In this document: one piece after another, positions 19,401-27,598 of the stretch
Position numbering within the stretch: the stretch's first letter is position 1
Layout: each line of letters starts with the position of its first letter
Assembly (NCBI RefSeq): GCF_002846395.1
Contig: NZ_PJMU01000003.1
Location: forward strand, 991,410 to 1,055,409
DNA length: 64,000 bases
Source of the DNA: Pontibacter ramchanderi
Lineage (GTDB): Bacteria; Bacteroidota; Bacteroidia; Cytophagales; Hymenobacteraceae
Direction: 5' to 3'
Made by a program: the position numbers and the translations under genes
Notes under the pieces: generated by a model
The model's input: the letters and a program-made list of their open reading frames with translations, nothing else
What the model was told of the DNA's origin: nothing
Databases searched by the model: none

Positions 19401-19491
19401 GTGCGGTATCAGCCTGAAAGGATACAACGAGATCGAGATCGGCGATATCATCGAGGCATATGTAGAGAAAGAAGTGAAGCGCACGCTGTAA
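16441..19491 (+). CDS. infB: Translation initiation factor IF-2
   Basis: 1016 residues. A GTPase that places initiator tRNA on the 30S subunit. An N-terminal IF2-N helical domain ([15 protein letters not shown]) is followed by a very long Ala/Pro/Glu-rich linker (about 100-290), a lysine patch and a Gly-rich segment (about 335-375). A second IF2-N domain ([19 protein letters not shown]) precedes the G domain, with GHVDHGKT at 524-531, DTPGHEAF and NKID. The C-terminal C1/C2 domains end with [20 protein letters not shown]. The low-complexity linker is typical of Cytophagales IF-2 and is expected to be disordered. Last gene of the operon, closed by a terminator. Confidence 0.97.
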   Translation: MAEDKIRRLKQVATTLNIGTATIVDYLSAKGFDVENKPTTKITAEQFGMLAKEFASSMQDKIEAEELNIGKKPQSNQVVESEPHHEPKKTTEPEQEILIKNAQQPKGDAAEAKPKAEPAPVESKLPGIKVLGKIELDAKGRPIPKPAAPKAEEPQAPAVEQPKAPEAKAPEQPAPAPQVEKPVAPAAEKAAAPVQEAPKAEAPQAAAPKVETPQQPATPPAPAAETKPVEKLAEKTEAPAQAAAPQAPEKPAPTTPEEKGPEQIETITAKADQLKGLTVLGKIELPDSNRRKGTKPVASSDDKKAGKKKKRKRIIVAGPEQGGGQGQSASSPQARPIQHTGGGGGGYQGNRPGQRPGGGPGGPGGRGPRNAPGPRVEKAEVTDKEIQEQIKATLAKLSGGKGGGGNRAKYRREKRSAIADATEERRLMEQAESKTLRVTEFVSANDLASLMNVSVNDVIKVCMQLGMFVSINQRLDAEAITIIADEFGYSVDFITSEDEQALEDAIEDNEEDLLDRAPIVTIMGHVDHGKTSLLDYIRNANVTAGEAGGITQHIGAYSVKTEGGRTVTFLDTPGHEAFTAMRARGAKVTDVVIIVVAADDSVMPQTKEAINHAQAAGSPIIIALNKIDKPSANPDKVREELAQMNILVEEWGGKYQSQEVSAKTGQGVNDLLEKVLLEAELLELKANPNRNAVGTVIEASLDKGRGYVATVLVQTGTLNIGDVVLAGSHYGRVKAMTDHRGRKMKVAGPSTPVQLLGLDGAPQAGDKFQVMESEREAREIASNRAQLQREQSLRTRKHITLDEIGRRLAIGTFKELNVIVKGDVDGSVEALSDSLLKLSTAEVQVNIISKGVGAISESDVLLASASDAIIIGFQVRPSQNARKLAEQEQIDVRLYSIIYDAINEVKDAMEGMLAPTMKEEITGNAEVREVFRITKVGTIAGCMITDGTIQRNSRVRLVRDGIVVHDGEILALKRFKDDVAEVRQGYECGISLKGYNEIEIGDIIEAYVEKEVKRTL

Positions 19492-19516
19492 ATAGCTGAA
19501 CTTCATGCATCATAAG

Positions 19517-19546
19517 AAAGGCCCCTGCGAAAGCGGGGGCCTTTTG
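19517..19546 (+). terminator. Terminator of the rimP-nusA-infB operon
   Basis: Stem aaggcccctgc / gcgggggccttt with a GAAA loop, then a T-rich tail, 26 bp after the infB stop. Confidence 0.93.
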
Positions 19547-19757
19547 TTTTTGAAAACTTTTAAAAAAAGGACGCAAAACAGCGCCTATACCTTGAGAAAG
19601 CTATACCTGCAGAGCAAAGAAACTGTTCGAGGTGATGCAACTACTAGCTCTATCAATTCCATCAAATAAGCTAAAGATTCTTCGAGACTTCCGTCACTCG
19701 AGGTTTTATTAAGGGCTTTCCCCCAATGTCGTCCACTTAAGCAAAGACTAACCTACC

Positions 19758-19840
19758 TGTCAGCTCGACAGAATGGAGAGATCTGGATTATTTCAAAGAG
19801 TAGGCAATCATTCAGATTTCTCCCAAGGGTCGAAATGACA
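19758..19840. repeat. Palindromic MITE/REP-like element
   Basis: The two ends are imperfect inverted copies: the left arm starts gtcagctcgacag and runs to atctggat; the right arm, read on the other strand, starts gtcatttcgaccc and runs to atctgaat. They share GTCA..TCGAC and GA.A(T)CTG positions around an AT-rich centre. The arms are about 30 bp and the total 83 bp. Confidence 0.55.
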
Positions 19841-19898
19841 TTAAATCCTTAAGCTGACGGGATTGACCCTAGCCCCACCCTTCAACTTTAAAAACGCT

Positions 19899-20001
19899 GT
19901 TCGGGACATCCATATCCCGAAGTACAAGTTGGGGATGTCCACATCCCCGTGTGCAGTTAGATGCGAGACTGGTCATCTGCAGCGATTGGGATGCAGACTG
20001 C
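19899..20001. repeat. Second palindromic intergenic element
   Basis: Contains the near-palindrome cgggacatccatatcccg (19902-19919), the perfect palindrome ggggatgtccacatcccc (19931-19948), and gcag-agatg / catctgc sequences further right. The first two share the core GGGAcaTcC, so the unit may be a degenerate repeated module. Confidence 0.45.
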
Positions 20002-20127
20002 TTAATTAGAATGGGCTACAATTAGCTGGGAGGTCTCTCTTAAATTCTACGCTCACGCAATTGGATAGCTCTATACCTTGAGCTTAAACTGCATGAGGCA
20101 CCTGGACGGGCTATACCTGAGCAAAAA

Positions 20128-20165
20128 AAAGACCCCGCCTGAAATAACACAGACGGGGACTTTTG
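20128..20165 (-). terminator. Terminator of the small secreted protein gene
   Basis: Stem gaccccgcct / agacggggac (two non-Watson-Crick positions) with an A run on the plus strand left of it, giving a U tail on the minus strand. Twenty bases past the stop of the 20185-20529 gene. Confidence 0.75.
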
Positions 20166-20184
20166 CTGATTTACAGCAAGTTTG

Positions 20185-20529
20185 TTACAATGAATACCGG
20201 GCCAAACGGCGCTTGTCACGCTTGTGCTTGCGGTGCATTTCCTTCTCTTTCTTCAGGATGGCCTCCATGCGCTTGCTTCCTTTGATGCGATCTTTGGTGA
20301 AGCGGGTGCGGCTCGAGTTCTCATACGCGTTCCAGCGTGTATCCATACCGGCAGCGCGTGCGCCCACGGCATCAACAGTAGTACCTTTTTCCTGCACACG
20401 AGCAGTGCCCCAGTATTCGTCTTTCCCGGAGCTCATCGTGTTGCTCGAAGAACTCGAAGTCTGCGCCATTGCATCAGACACAAACAAGAAGAAAGCAAGA
20501 GAAAATAGCAACGATATGATTCTTTCCAT
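20185..20529 (-). CDS. Small secreted protein with basic C-terminus, unknown
   Basis: 114 residues from ATG 20529 (MERIISLLFSLAFFLFVSDAM), chosen because a signal peptide begins there; the frame extends upstream to 20601 without signal character. The cleavage site is probably after DAMAQ. The mature part starts with a Ser-rich run (TSSSSSNTMSSG), continues GKDEYWGTARVQEKGTTVDAVGA, and ends in a strongly basic, helical tail (KKEKEMHRKHKRDKRRLARY). I do not recognise a family; the tail suggests binding to an anionic surface such as LPS or nucleic acid (inference). Downstream of, and possibly co-transcribed with, the DUF3078 gene. Confidence 0.6.
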   Translation of the reverse strand: MERIISLLFSLAFFLFVSDAMAQTSSSSSNTMSSGKDEYWGTARVQEKGTTVDAVGARAAGMDTRWNAYENSSRTRFTKDRIKGSKRMEAILKKEKEMHRKHKRDKRRLARYSL

Positions 20530-20622
20530 AAATCCACTTTTGACAATGTACCTATACAACGTACTTCGCACACTAAAGTATATATTTTTAGCGAATAACA
20601 AGAAGTGTGCGACAAAAGTTTA

Positions 20623-21603
20623 CTATTCGAATTTATAAGAAAATCCTATTCCCAGGGTTTCCTTCAATTGCAGTCGAGGTCCCTTTCCGTCTATAGTACC
20701 ATCTCCGCTACGGTCCACATCAATCAGGATATCATCGTCGTAGATCATGTGCACAAAGAGACTGGCCGACAAGAACTTATTCACTTTGAAGTTCACCAGG
20801 TTTTCCCAGCTCACATCAATATTTTTGGCATTGTGCAGGTAGTTAGAAAACAAATCTGCCTTGGACTGTAGGATCACATTCTTAAAAATTTCATCGCGAA
20901 AGCGCACGTTCACAAAGCCCCCAAACTCTTCCCGAAAACGCTCCCCGGTGCCAGGTATCAGCAGCCCCTCCAGATCGCGTTGGGCGGGCTCCACGCCAAA
21001 TGCACCATAGTCGGCCATACGCTGGTTGAGCACCGCGGTAAATTTGCCTGTGAAAGGAGAAATGAAGACCGAGAGCTTGGTGTTCGGCTTGTAGTCCATA
21101 CCAATAGAAGCCAACACAAAGGCGGGCGCCATGAAGTCGGAAATCACAGAGTCGCGCTCCGGCGTATAGGTTGGGCTGATCTGCGTGCGGGTGTTGAGCT
21201 GCGCCGTGTAAAACCATTTGCTCGAAGCCTGTCGCCCATACTTCAGGTTCAGCTCCAACCGATCATCGCTTTTGCGGAGGCGCTGCTCCTGCAGTTTCAC
21301 CGTGCCGTAGGTCAGGTCCAGGGTGTTGTTCCAGGTGTTTTTTCCTTTTTTGTAATTGCCATAGAGATTCAGAATCCCCAGCGCCGACAGCGAACTCTGA
21401 CCGCCAGCCGCCCAGTTGCTCAGACTCACCTGACTGAAATTGACTGTGCCCGTTCCGCCAAAGTCCCAGTTGTTGGGCTCCGCTGTGGTATCGGCCGGAG
21501 GGTTTTGGACAGGAACCGGAATGGCCTGAGCAGAGGCAGTGTTTAAGCTAAAATGCGGAATGAGTATAAAGAGGGCAAGAATGCGTAATAAAGACCTCAG
21601 CAT
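20623..21603 (-). CDS. DUF3078 outer-membrane protein
   Basis: 326 residues from ATG 21603 (MLRSLLRILALF), which opens a signal peptide ending ASAQA; the open frame continues upstream but begins before the promoter box at 21647. Signature DUF3078 phrases are visible: NWDFGGTGTVNFSQVSLSNWAAGGQ at the start (quoted in part), LDLTYGTVKLQEQRLRKSDDR, and a barrel-like end (LKETLGIGFSYKFE) closing on an aromatic/charged terminus. Expected to be an outer-membrane beta-barrel of unknown function, widespread in Bacteroidota. Confidence 0.85.
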   Translation of the reverse strand: MLRSLLRILALFILIPHFSLNTASAQAIPVPVQNPPADTTAEPNNWDFGGTGTVNFSQVSLSNWAAGGQSSLSALGILNLYGNYKKGKNTWNNTLDLTYGTVKLQEQRLRKSDDRLELNLKYGRQASSKWFYTAQLNTRTQISPTYTPERDSVISDFMAPAFVLASIGMDYKPNTKLSVFISPFTGKFTAVLNQRMADYGAFGVEPAQRDLEGLLIPGTGERFREEFGGFVNVRFRDEIFKNVILQSKADLFSNYLHNAKNIDVSWENLVNFKVNKFLSASLFVHMIYDDDILIDVDRSGDGTIDGKGPRLQLKETLGIGFSYKFE

Positions 21604-21646
21604 GAAATACAAGGTATAAAGTGGGCGTAATTTGTTTCGAATTCCG

Positions 21647-21654
21647 CAAATATA
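21647..21654 (-). promoter_or_regulatory. -7 box for the DUF3078 gene
   Basis: Minus-strand TATATTTG, an exact TAnnTTTG, 44 bp upstream of the chosen start at 21603. No convincing -33 TTG at the ideal distance. Confidence 0.5.
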
Positions 21655-21760
21655 ACAAAACAAGGCAGGGGTGCCGAAGCCAGCGCGAAACTTTAGGGAA
21701 GTGGTGATTTGAACTGGGCCATTGCCGGATTGCATTTTAGGGATTTAGCTAAATCACCAC

Positions 21761-21768
21761 TATATTTG
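21761..21768 (+). promoter_or_regulatory. -7 box for the crotonase gene
   Basis: TATATTTG, an exact TAnnTTTG, 35 bp upstream of the start at 21804. It forms a divergent promoter pair with 21647-21654. Confidence 0.55.
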
Positions 21769-21803
21769 CTGCTGTTATATAAACATCCATACAGCATTAA
21801 ATT

Positions 21804-22586
21804 ATGTCTTTATACGAAAACCTGCTGCTCAATCTCGAGAATGGCATTCTGATCATCACCATTAACCGTGCAGATAAACTCAATGCCCTCAACATTGACA
21901 CCATCAAAGAGATAAAGGCGGCCATCCAGCAAGTGTATGACGACCCTGCCGTGAAGGGCGCTATCTTTATCGGTGCCGGTGAGAAAGCCTTTGTGGCGGG
22001 TGCCGACATCTCGGAAATCGCGGAACTGAGCGACGTGAACGCACGCGGCTTTGCAGAGCGCGGCCAGGAGGTTTTCAGCATGATCGAGCGCTGTACCAAA
22101 CCCGTGATTGCGGCCGTAAACGGCTTTGCACTAGGCGGCGGCTGCGAACTGGCCATGGCCTGCCACATGCGTGTTGCCAGCGAGAGCGCCCGTTTTGGTC
22201 AGCCGGAAGTAAACTTAGGCCTTATACCTGGCTACGGTGGCACACAGCGCCTGACGCAGCTTATCGGCAAAGGCAAAGCCATGGAGCTGATGATGACGGC
22301 CGACATGATCGGTGCGGCAGAGGCCAAAGCGCTCGGACTGGTGAACCATGTGGTGCCAGCTGTGGAGCTGATGCCGAAGTGTATGGAAATCTTGAGCAAA
22401 ATCCTGACCAAGGCACCGCTTGCCATTGGTTTGGTGATCGACTGCGTGAACGCGGTATACGACAAAGACGAGGACGGCTACCAAACAGAGGCGAACTCGT
22501 TTGCCCGCTGCTGCTCTTCGGAAGATTTCGTGGAAGGAACCAATGCATTCCTGGAGAAGCGCAAGGCTGTTTTTAAAGGCGCATAA
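21804..22586 (+). CDS. Enoyl-CoA hydratase/isomerase (crotonase family)
   Basis: 260 residues. Likely hydrates trans-2-enoyl-CoA in beta-oxidation or in the butyryl-CoA route. The two catalytic glutamates of true hydratases are present 20 residues apart: Glu115 in GGGCELAMAC and Glu135 in FGQPEVNLGLIPG. The oxyanion-hole regions KAFVAGADI and NGFALGGGCE are intact, so it is probably an active hydratase rather than a degenerate member. Monocistronic, followed by a perfect 15-bp hairpin. Confidence 0.92.
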   Translation: MSLYENLLLNLENGILIITINRADKLNALNIDTIKEIKAAIQQVYDDPAVKGAIFIGAGEKAFVAGADISEIAELSDVNARGFAERGQEVFSMIERCTKPVIAAVNGFALGGGCELAMACHMRVASESARFGQPEVNLGLIPGYGGTQRLTQLIGKGKAMELMMTADMIGAAEAKALGLVNHVVPAVELMPKCMEILSKILTKAPLAIGLVIDCVNAVYDKDEDGYQTEANSFARCCSSEDFVEGTNAFLEKRKAVFKGA

Positions 22587-22601
22587 TCCTATACCTGCAG
22601 C

Positions 22602-22641
22602 AACGCGCTATACCTGACATAAAAGGCAGGTATAGCGCGTT
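22602..22641 (+). terminator. Terminator whose arms contain the TATACCT word
   Basis: Perfect 15-bp arms aacgcgctatacctg (22602-22616) and caggtatagcgcgtt (22627-22641), 10-base loop, then tctgtcttttt. Follows the crotonase stop by 16 bp. Confidence 0.85.
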
Positions 22642-22689
22642 CTGTCTTTTTGAACTCATACCTATACCTATCTGCCCCAAAACAAACGC

Positions 22690-24183
22690 ATGAGCATCGC
22701 CAAAAAACTGGTCGGGCAAACCGCTGCCTACGGACTGAGCAGCATCGTGGGCCGCGCGCTCAACTATCTGCTTGTACCGGTCTATACCCGGGTGTTTTTG
22801 CCGGAGGAATATGGGGTGGTTTCTTACCTGTATGCTTTTGTCGCCTTCTTCAACGTGGTGTATACCTACGGCATGGAGACGGCTTTTTTCCGTTTTGCCA
22901 ATAAACCGGAGCAAGACCCCAAAACGGTTTATAACAGGGTGCTGAGTGCCATTCTGGTCAGCAGTACCGTCTTCACAGGCATACTGTTGCTCTTTTCGCA
23001 GCAGATAGCGGATTACATTGGCTACCCCGAACACCGGGAGTACATCGTCTGGCTGGCGGTAGTGCTGGCAATTGATGCACTGGTGGCTATACCTTTTGCC
23101 TGGCTACGCCATCAGAACAAAGCCATCAAGTTTGCCTCCATTAAGCTGGCGAACATCCTACTCACAGTAGGAGCCAATCTCTTTTTCCTGGTTTTACTGC
23201 GGCATATCTACGAAGGGCAATACCTGCAGAGTCTGCAACCACTGGCAGCCTACCTGTATAATCCGGACTTTGGTGTCGGTTATATCTTCTTGATAAACCT
23301 GGTGGCCAACGCCCTGCTTATACCGATGCTATGGAAGGAGCTGCGTATTTTCCGATTCAGGCTGGATGTGGAACAGCTCAAGCCGATGCTGCAATATGCC
23401 TGGCCACTCCTGTTCATGGGCCTGGCAGGTATGGTCAACGAGGTGATCGACCGTATTCTATTGGAACGGTACCTTCCCGAGGGCTTTTACCCGGGCACGA
23501 GCAACATGGCGGCTGTAGGTATATACAGCGCCTGCTACAAGCTCGCCATTTTCATGACGCTCACCATACAGGCTTTCCGCTATGCGGCTGAGCCATTCTT
23601 CTTCTCACAAGCCAAAGAGAAGGAATCGCCACAGGCCTTTGCCCTGGTCATGAAATGGTTTGTGATCGCCTGTGCTTTCATCTATTTGTTCATATCGACT
23701 AACCTGGAGGATTTCGCATTGCTGATCGGACCTGAGTATCACGAGGGCCTGATGGTAGTGCCGGTGCTGCTACTGGCTAACCTGTTTCTCGGCATTTATT
23801 ACAACCTCACCGTCTGGTTCAAGCTCACGGACAAAACGCATTTCGGGACTTACATCAGCTTTGGCGGTGCAGCCATTACCATCGTCTTCAACCTACTGCT
23901 TATACCTGTGCTGGGCTACATGGGCTCTGCCATTGCCACACTTCTTTGCTATACAGGTATGGCGCTGGCCACCTACCTGCTGGGCAACGTGCACTACCCA
24001 ATCCCTTACCCTGTCAAAACCATTCTGGGCTACATCGCACTGGCCACGGTGCTGGTGCTGGCGGCCTATCTTATACCTGTCGAGAACTTCTGGCTGCGCC
24101 ATGCATACCATTTGGCCTTATGTGGCGTTTTCCTGACGGTGGTCTGGCTGCGGGAGCGGTCCTACTTTCTAACTAAAAAATAA
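22690..24183 (+). CDS. Polysaccharide flippase (Wzx/MATE-like) membrane protein
   Basis: 497 residues with about 14 predicted membrane helices. The N-terminal pattern (KLVGQTAAYGLSSIVGRALN, then YTRVFLPEEYGVVSYLYAF) is typical of oligosaccharide-flippase proteins that move lipid-linked sugars or lipids across the inner membrane. The conserved positions LERYLPEG and AAVGIYSACYKLAIFM also fit. It begins the cluster flippase - dut - nucleotidyltransferase - TPR - DUF4292 - EnvC. Substrate is unknown; no glycosyltransferases adjoin it. Confidence 0.85.
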   Translation: MSIAKKLVGQTAAYGLSSIVGRALNYLLVPVYTRVFLPEEYGVVSYLYAFVAFFNVVYTYGMETAFFRFANKPEQDPKTVYNRVLSAILVSSTVFTGILLLFSQQIADYIGYPEHREYIVWLAVVLAIDALVAIPFAWLRHQNKAIKFASIKLANILLTVGANLFFLVLLRHIYEGQYLQSLQPLAAYLYNPDFGVGYIFLINLVANALLIPMLWKELRIFRFRLDVEQLKPMLQYAWPLLFMGLAGMVNEVIDRILLERYLPEGFYPGTSNMAAVGIYSACYKLAIFMTLTIQAFRYAAEPFFFSQAKEKESPQAFALVMKWFVIACAFIYLFISTNLEDFALLIGPEYHEGLMVVPVLLLANLFLGIYYNLTVWFKLTDKTHFGTYISFGGAAITIVFNLLLIPVLGYMGSAIATLLCYTGMALATYLLGNVHYPIPYPVKTILGYIALATVLVLAAYLIPVENFWLRHAYHLALCGVFLTVVWLRERSYFLTKK

Positions 24184-24199
24184 TCTTTATCTTTAATAG

Positions 24200-24649
24200 A
24201 TGAACAAGACGAACGTACCGGTTAAAGTCATTAACCAATCCAAACATGCGCTGCCGGCTTACCAGACTGAGCACTCGGCAGGTATGGACCTGCGCGCAAA
24301 CTTAGAAGCACCCATTACGCTCAAGCCTTTGCAGCGTGCCCTTATACCTACCGGCCTTTTCATTGAGCTGCCCGAAGGACACGAGGCGCAGATCAGACCC
24401 CGCTCCGGCCTGGCTTACAAGCATGGCATTTCCATCGTGAACAGCCCGGGCACTATTGATGCCGACTACCGCGGTGAGATCAAGGTGCTGCTGGTGAATT
24501 TATCGGATCAGGATTTTGTGGTAGAAGACGGTGAGCGAGTGGCGCAGATGGTGGTGGCCCGCTACGAGCGTGTGGCCTGGGCCGAAGCCGAAGCATTGAC
24601 AGATACCGAACGTGGCGCTGGCGGTTACGGCAGCACCGGCAACAAGTAA
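24200..24649 (+). CDS. dut: dUTP diphosphatase
   Basis: 149 residues. Hydrolyses dUTP to dUMP and pyrophosphate, preventing uracil incorporation. All five trimeric dUTPase motifs are recognisable in order: [39 protein letters not shown] and the C-terminal [10 protein letters not shown] that closes over the active site. The gene starts 16 bp after the flippase stop. Confidence 0.97.
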   Translation: MNKTNVPVKVINQSKHALPAYQTEHSAGMDLRANLEAPITLKPLQRALIPTGLFIELPEGHEAQIRPRSGLAYKHGISIVNSPGTIDADYRGEIKVLLVNLSDQDFVVEDGERVAQMVVARYERVAWAEAEALTDTERGAGGYGSTGNK

Positions 24650-24758
24650 ATCACCCACTCAGCCTGACAACATCAGGTATAACTTGTCCTTATTCTTCTT
24701 TTTAGTGGGGGCTTAAACCAAACATTCAAAATACAGTATTAATCAAAACCAATGGTGG

Positions 24759-24775
24759 CCGGGCTTCTCGCCCGG
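24759..24775 (+). other. GC hairpin before the nucleotidyltransferase gene
   Basis: ccgggc and gcccgg with a 5-base loop and the T-rich sequence ttacattttt behind it. Could be the dut terminator or a leader attenuator; a short stem makes either call modest. Confidence 0.5.
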
Positions 24776-24805
24776 TTACATTTTTCAATCCATAAACAAA
24801 TAGCT

Positions 24806-25813
24806 ATGAGGATTATTGTACCTATGGCAGGTATGGGCAAGCGCATGCGCCCACACACACTTACTATTCCTAAACCGCTTATACCTATCGCAGGCAAGCC
24901 CATCGTGCAGCGCCTGGTAGAAGACATTGCCAAAGTATGCCACGAGCCAATCGAGGAAGTGGCTTTCATCATCGGTCATTTCGGTGAGGCTGTGGAGCGC
25001 GACCTGAAAGGCATTGCCGAGTCGGTAGGCGCCAAGGGCAGCATTTATTACCAGGAAGAAGCGTTGGGCACGGCACACGCCATTATGTGCGCGCAGGATT
25101 CACTGGAGGGCAAGGTGGTAGTGGCTTTTGCCGACACTTTGTTCAAAGCCGACTTCCAGCTCGACACTAACGCGGACGGTACCATCTGGGTACAGCGCGT
25201 AGAGGATCCGCGCCCGTTTGGCGTGGTAAAGCTGGGTGACAGCGGCGAAATCACCGACTTTGTAGAGAAGCCGCAAGAGTTCGTGTCGGACATGGCCATC
25301 ATCGGCATCTACTACTTCAAAGACGGCGCTTACCTGCGCAGCGAGCTGCAATATCTCCTCGACAACGACATCAAAGACAAGGGCGAGTACCAGCTGACGA
25401 ATGCGCTGGAGAACATGAAAAACAAAGGCACGAAATTTATTCCGGCAGTTATTTCAGAATGGCTCGATTGTGGCAATAAAAACGCAACCGTTTACACAAA
25501 TCAACGCTATTTAGAGTATATCAAAGACGAGAAGGACTTAGTGGCTTCGTCGGCCCAGATCCAGAACTCCGTGATTATACCGCCCGTGTATATCGGAGAG
25601 AATGCCGTGATTCACAATTCAGTGGTAGGCCCGCACGTTTCCATAGGAGACAACACCAGCGTACTCGAGTCTATTGTGAGCAACTCGATTGTTCAGAAGG
25701 ACTCCACCATCAAAAACGGAAACATAGCAAACTCAATGGTAGGTAATTTTGTTTCCTATGAAGGTCGCCAGTCGGACCTGAGCCTTGGCGACTACAATAC
25801 GCTCAAAGATTAG
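24806..25813 (+). CDS. Sugar-nucleotide nucleotidyltransferase with left-handed beta-helix
   Basis: 335 residues from ATG 24806 (MRIIVPMAGMGKRMRPHT); the frame continues upstream to 24752 but that part precedes the Rossmann strand. It should form NDP-sugar from sugar 1-phosphate and NTP. Signatures: GMGKRMRPHTLTIPKPL (nucleotide loop), GTAHAIMCA, ADTLFKAD (metal Asp), FVEKPQEF and WLDCGNKNAT. From about residue 240, hexapeptide-type repeats (IIPPVYIGENAVIHNSVVG) form a beta-helix. This is the two-domain glucose-1-phosphate thymidylyltransferase-like architecture; the actual sugar is unknown. Confidence 0.88.
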   Translation: MRIIVPMAGMGKRMRPHTLTIPKPLIPIAGKPIVQRLVEDIAKVCHEPIEEVAFIIGHFGEAVERDLKGIAESVGAKGSIYYQEEALGTAHAIMCAQDSLEGKVVVAFADTLFKADFQLDTNADGTIWVQRVEDPRPFGVVKLGDSGEITDFVEKPQEFVSDMAIIGIYYFKDGAYLRSELQYLLDNDIKDKGEYQLTNALENMKNKGTKFIPAVISEWLDCGNKNATVYTNQRYLEYIKDEKDLVASSAQIQNSVIIPPVYIGENAVIHNSVVGPHVSIGDNTSVLESIVSNSIVQKDSTIKNGNIANSMVGNFVSYEGRQSDLSLGDYNTLKD

Positions 25814-25825
25814 CATACCCATTTT

Positions 25826-27598
25826 ATGACCCGATTCAGAAACATTGTGCTCGCTACTTGCTGCCTTGCACTGGTCGCGACCGGCGAAAGCCAGGCCCAG
25901 TCTAAGAAGAAAAAGAAAAAGGGCAAGGAGAAGGCTGAGACCGAGCAGGTAGCTATACCTGCGCCGCAGCCCGAACCGAGCGAGCAGGAGAAGCTGCTGA
26001 GCGAGGCATTGTTTCTGGAGGGCATGAAATTTTTTATGCTGGAGGACTACAAGCAGGCGCTTAGTCAGTTCCAGAAGGCATACGCCGTTACCCCCAACAA
26101 CGCGGCACTCAACTACAAGCTGGCCGAAACATACCTGCTGATGGAAAACCCGAAAGCGGGCCTTTCCTTTGCGCAGGCCGCCATAGCCAACGATACCCAA
26201 AACCCATACTATTACCTGCTGCTGGCACAGCTGCACGCTGAACAGAAACAGTATACCGAGGCAGCCCAGGCCTACAACGACCTGATGCGCAACGTGCCCG
26301 ACCAGGAGCAGTACCTCTTCAACCTGGCAGAGCTATACCTGGCGCAGTCCAAGTACGACGACGCGCTGAAGACATACGACCGCATCGAGAAAAAATACGG
26401 GGCGCTGGAGCAACTCTCCATGAACCGCCAGCAGATCTACCTGCGCCAGAAGAACATAGGCAAGGCCATTGCCGAAGGCGAAAAGCTGATTGCCACCAAT
26501 CCCACCGAGATTCGCTACCTGCTGGCCCAGGCTGAGCTCTACAATGCCGGTCAAAAACCGGACATCGCCATCGAAACGCTTCACCGCGCCCTGCGCATCG
26601 AGCCGAACAACCCCTTTGCTCACTTGATGCTCTCAGACCTGCACCGCCAGAAAGGCAACCTGGAGGAATCTGAGAAACAGGTGAAGATCGCCTTCGCCAG
26701 CACCGACCTCGATATCGATACTAAAGTGCGCATCCTGGTGGATTTTATCCGGCAGCTACCCAACCCGGCCATAGAAGGTATAGCCTTGGAGTTGGCGGAC
26801 TTGACCATCTCCTCTCACCCCGAGGAAGCAAAAGCCTATGCAGTCGCCGGCGACCTGCAGACCATTATCGGCAAAAAAGAAACCGCCCGTGGCAACTACA
26901 TCAAGGCGGTGAAACTGGATGACTCGCACTTTAAGATCTGGCAGCAGATCGTATTGCTAGATGCCGAGCTGGGCGAGTCAGCAGATTTGGTAAAGCACTC
27001 GGAGCAGGCGCTGGAGCTATTCCCGAACCAGGCCGTTTTTTGGTTTTATAACGGCACCGGCCACCTGATTGAGAAGAATTTTGACCGTGCTGCTAAGTCC
27101 CTGGAGCATGGCAAGCGCCTGTCGGTAAGCGAGCCGGAGTTGGTGGCGCAGTTTAATGCGCAGCTAGGCGATACTTATAATTCCATAAAGGAGTATAAAA
27201 AGTCGGACGAGGCATATGAGGCTGTGCTGTCGCATGACCCAAACAATGAGCACGTGCTCAACAATTACAGCTACTTTTTGTCGCTGCGTGGCGAGCAACT
27301 GCCCAAAGCCAAAGCCATGGCCGGCCGACTGGTAGAGCAACACCCTGCCAACCCAACTTATCTTGACACCTATGCCTGGGTGCTGTACAAAATGGAAGAC
27401 TACGAGGGAGCATTGAAATATCTGGAACAGGCCATTGCGGTTTCGGAAGATGCCACCATTGTAGAACACTACGGTGATGTACTGTTCAAGCTGGGCAAGC
27501 GCGACGAGGCGGTGCGACAGTGGGAAAAGGCCAAGCTAAAGGGCGAGGCCTCCGCTTTCCTTGACAGGAAGATAAAAGAAAAGAAACTCTATGAATAA
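25826..27598 (+). CDS. Periplasmic tetratricopeptide-repeat protein
   Basis: 590 residues. A signal peptide ends ESQAQS, followed by a Lys run (KKKKKKGKEK) and then about ten or more TPR units from residue 55 (for example LFLEGMKFFMLEDYKQALSQF). The last units near 470-590 (WVLYKMEDYEGALKYLEQAI, GDVLFKLGKRDEAV) are the most canonical. It is a helical scaffold for envelope partners, with no catalytic domain. The order TPR - DUF4292 lipoprotein - EnvC-like LytM protein is conserved in Bacteroidota, so the three probably act together. The stop overlaps the next start by 8 bp. Confidence 0.88.
   Translation: MTRFRNIVLATCCLALVATGESQAQSKKKKKKGKEKAETEQVAIPAPQPEPSEQEKLLSEALFLEGMKFFMLEDYKQALSQFQKAYAVTPNNAALNYKLAETYLLMENPKAGLSFAQAAIANDTQNPYYYLLLAQLHAEQKQYTEAAQAYNDLMRNVPDQEQYLFNLAELYLAQSKYDDALKTYDRIEKKYGALEQLSMNRQQIYLRQKNIGKAIAEGEKLIATNPTEIRYLLAQAELYNAGQKPDIAIETLHRALRIEPNNPFAHLMLSDLHRQKGNLEESEKQVKIAFASTDLDIDTKVRILVDFIRQLPNPAIEGIALELADLTISSHPEEAKAYAVAGDLQTIIGKKETARGNYIKAVKLDDSHFKIWQQIVLLDAELGESADLVKHSEQALELFPNQAVFWFYNGTGHLIEKNFDRAAKSLEHGKRLSVSEPELVAQFNAQLGDTYNSIKEYKKSDEAYEAVLSHDPNNEHVLNNYSYFLSLRGEQLPKAKAMAGRLVEQHPANPTYLDTYAWVLYKMEDYEGALKYLEQAIAVSEDATIVEHYGDVLFKLGKRDEAVRQWEKAKLKGEASAFLDRKIKEKKLYE

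Larger units (their letters stand above)
19547..20127. other. Gene-free island with dispersed-repeat character
   Basis: About 580 bp with no credible open frame on either strand and no tRNA-like fold that I can see. It holds two separate palindromic elements (19758-19840 and 19899-20001) and several TATACC words. It looks like accumulated small repeat elements between operons. Confidence 0.6.

Noticed and set aside
19547..20127. Search for tRNA or small structured RNA in the island
   Set aside because: No cloverleaf-like arms or CCA end seen; palindromes there fit repeat elements better.
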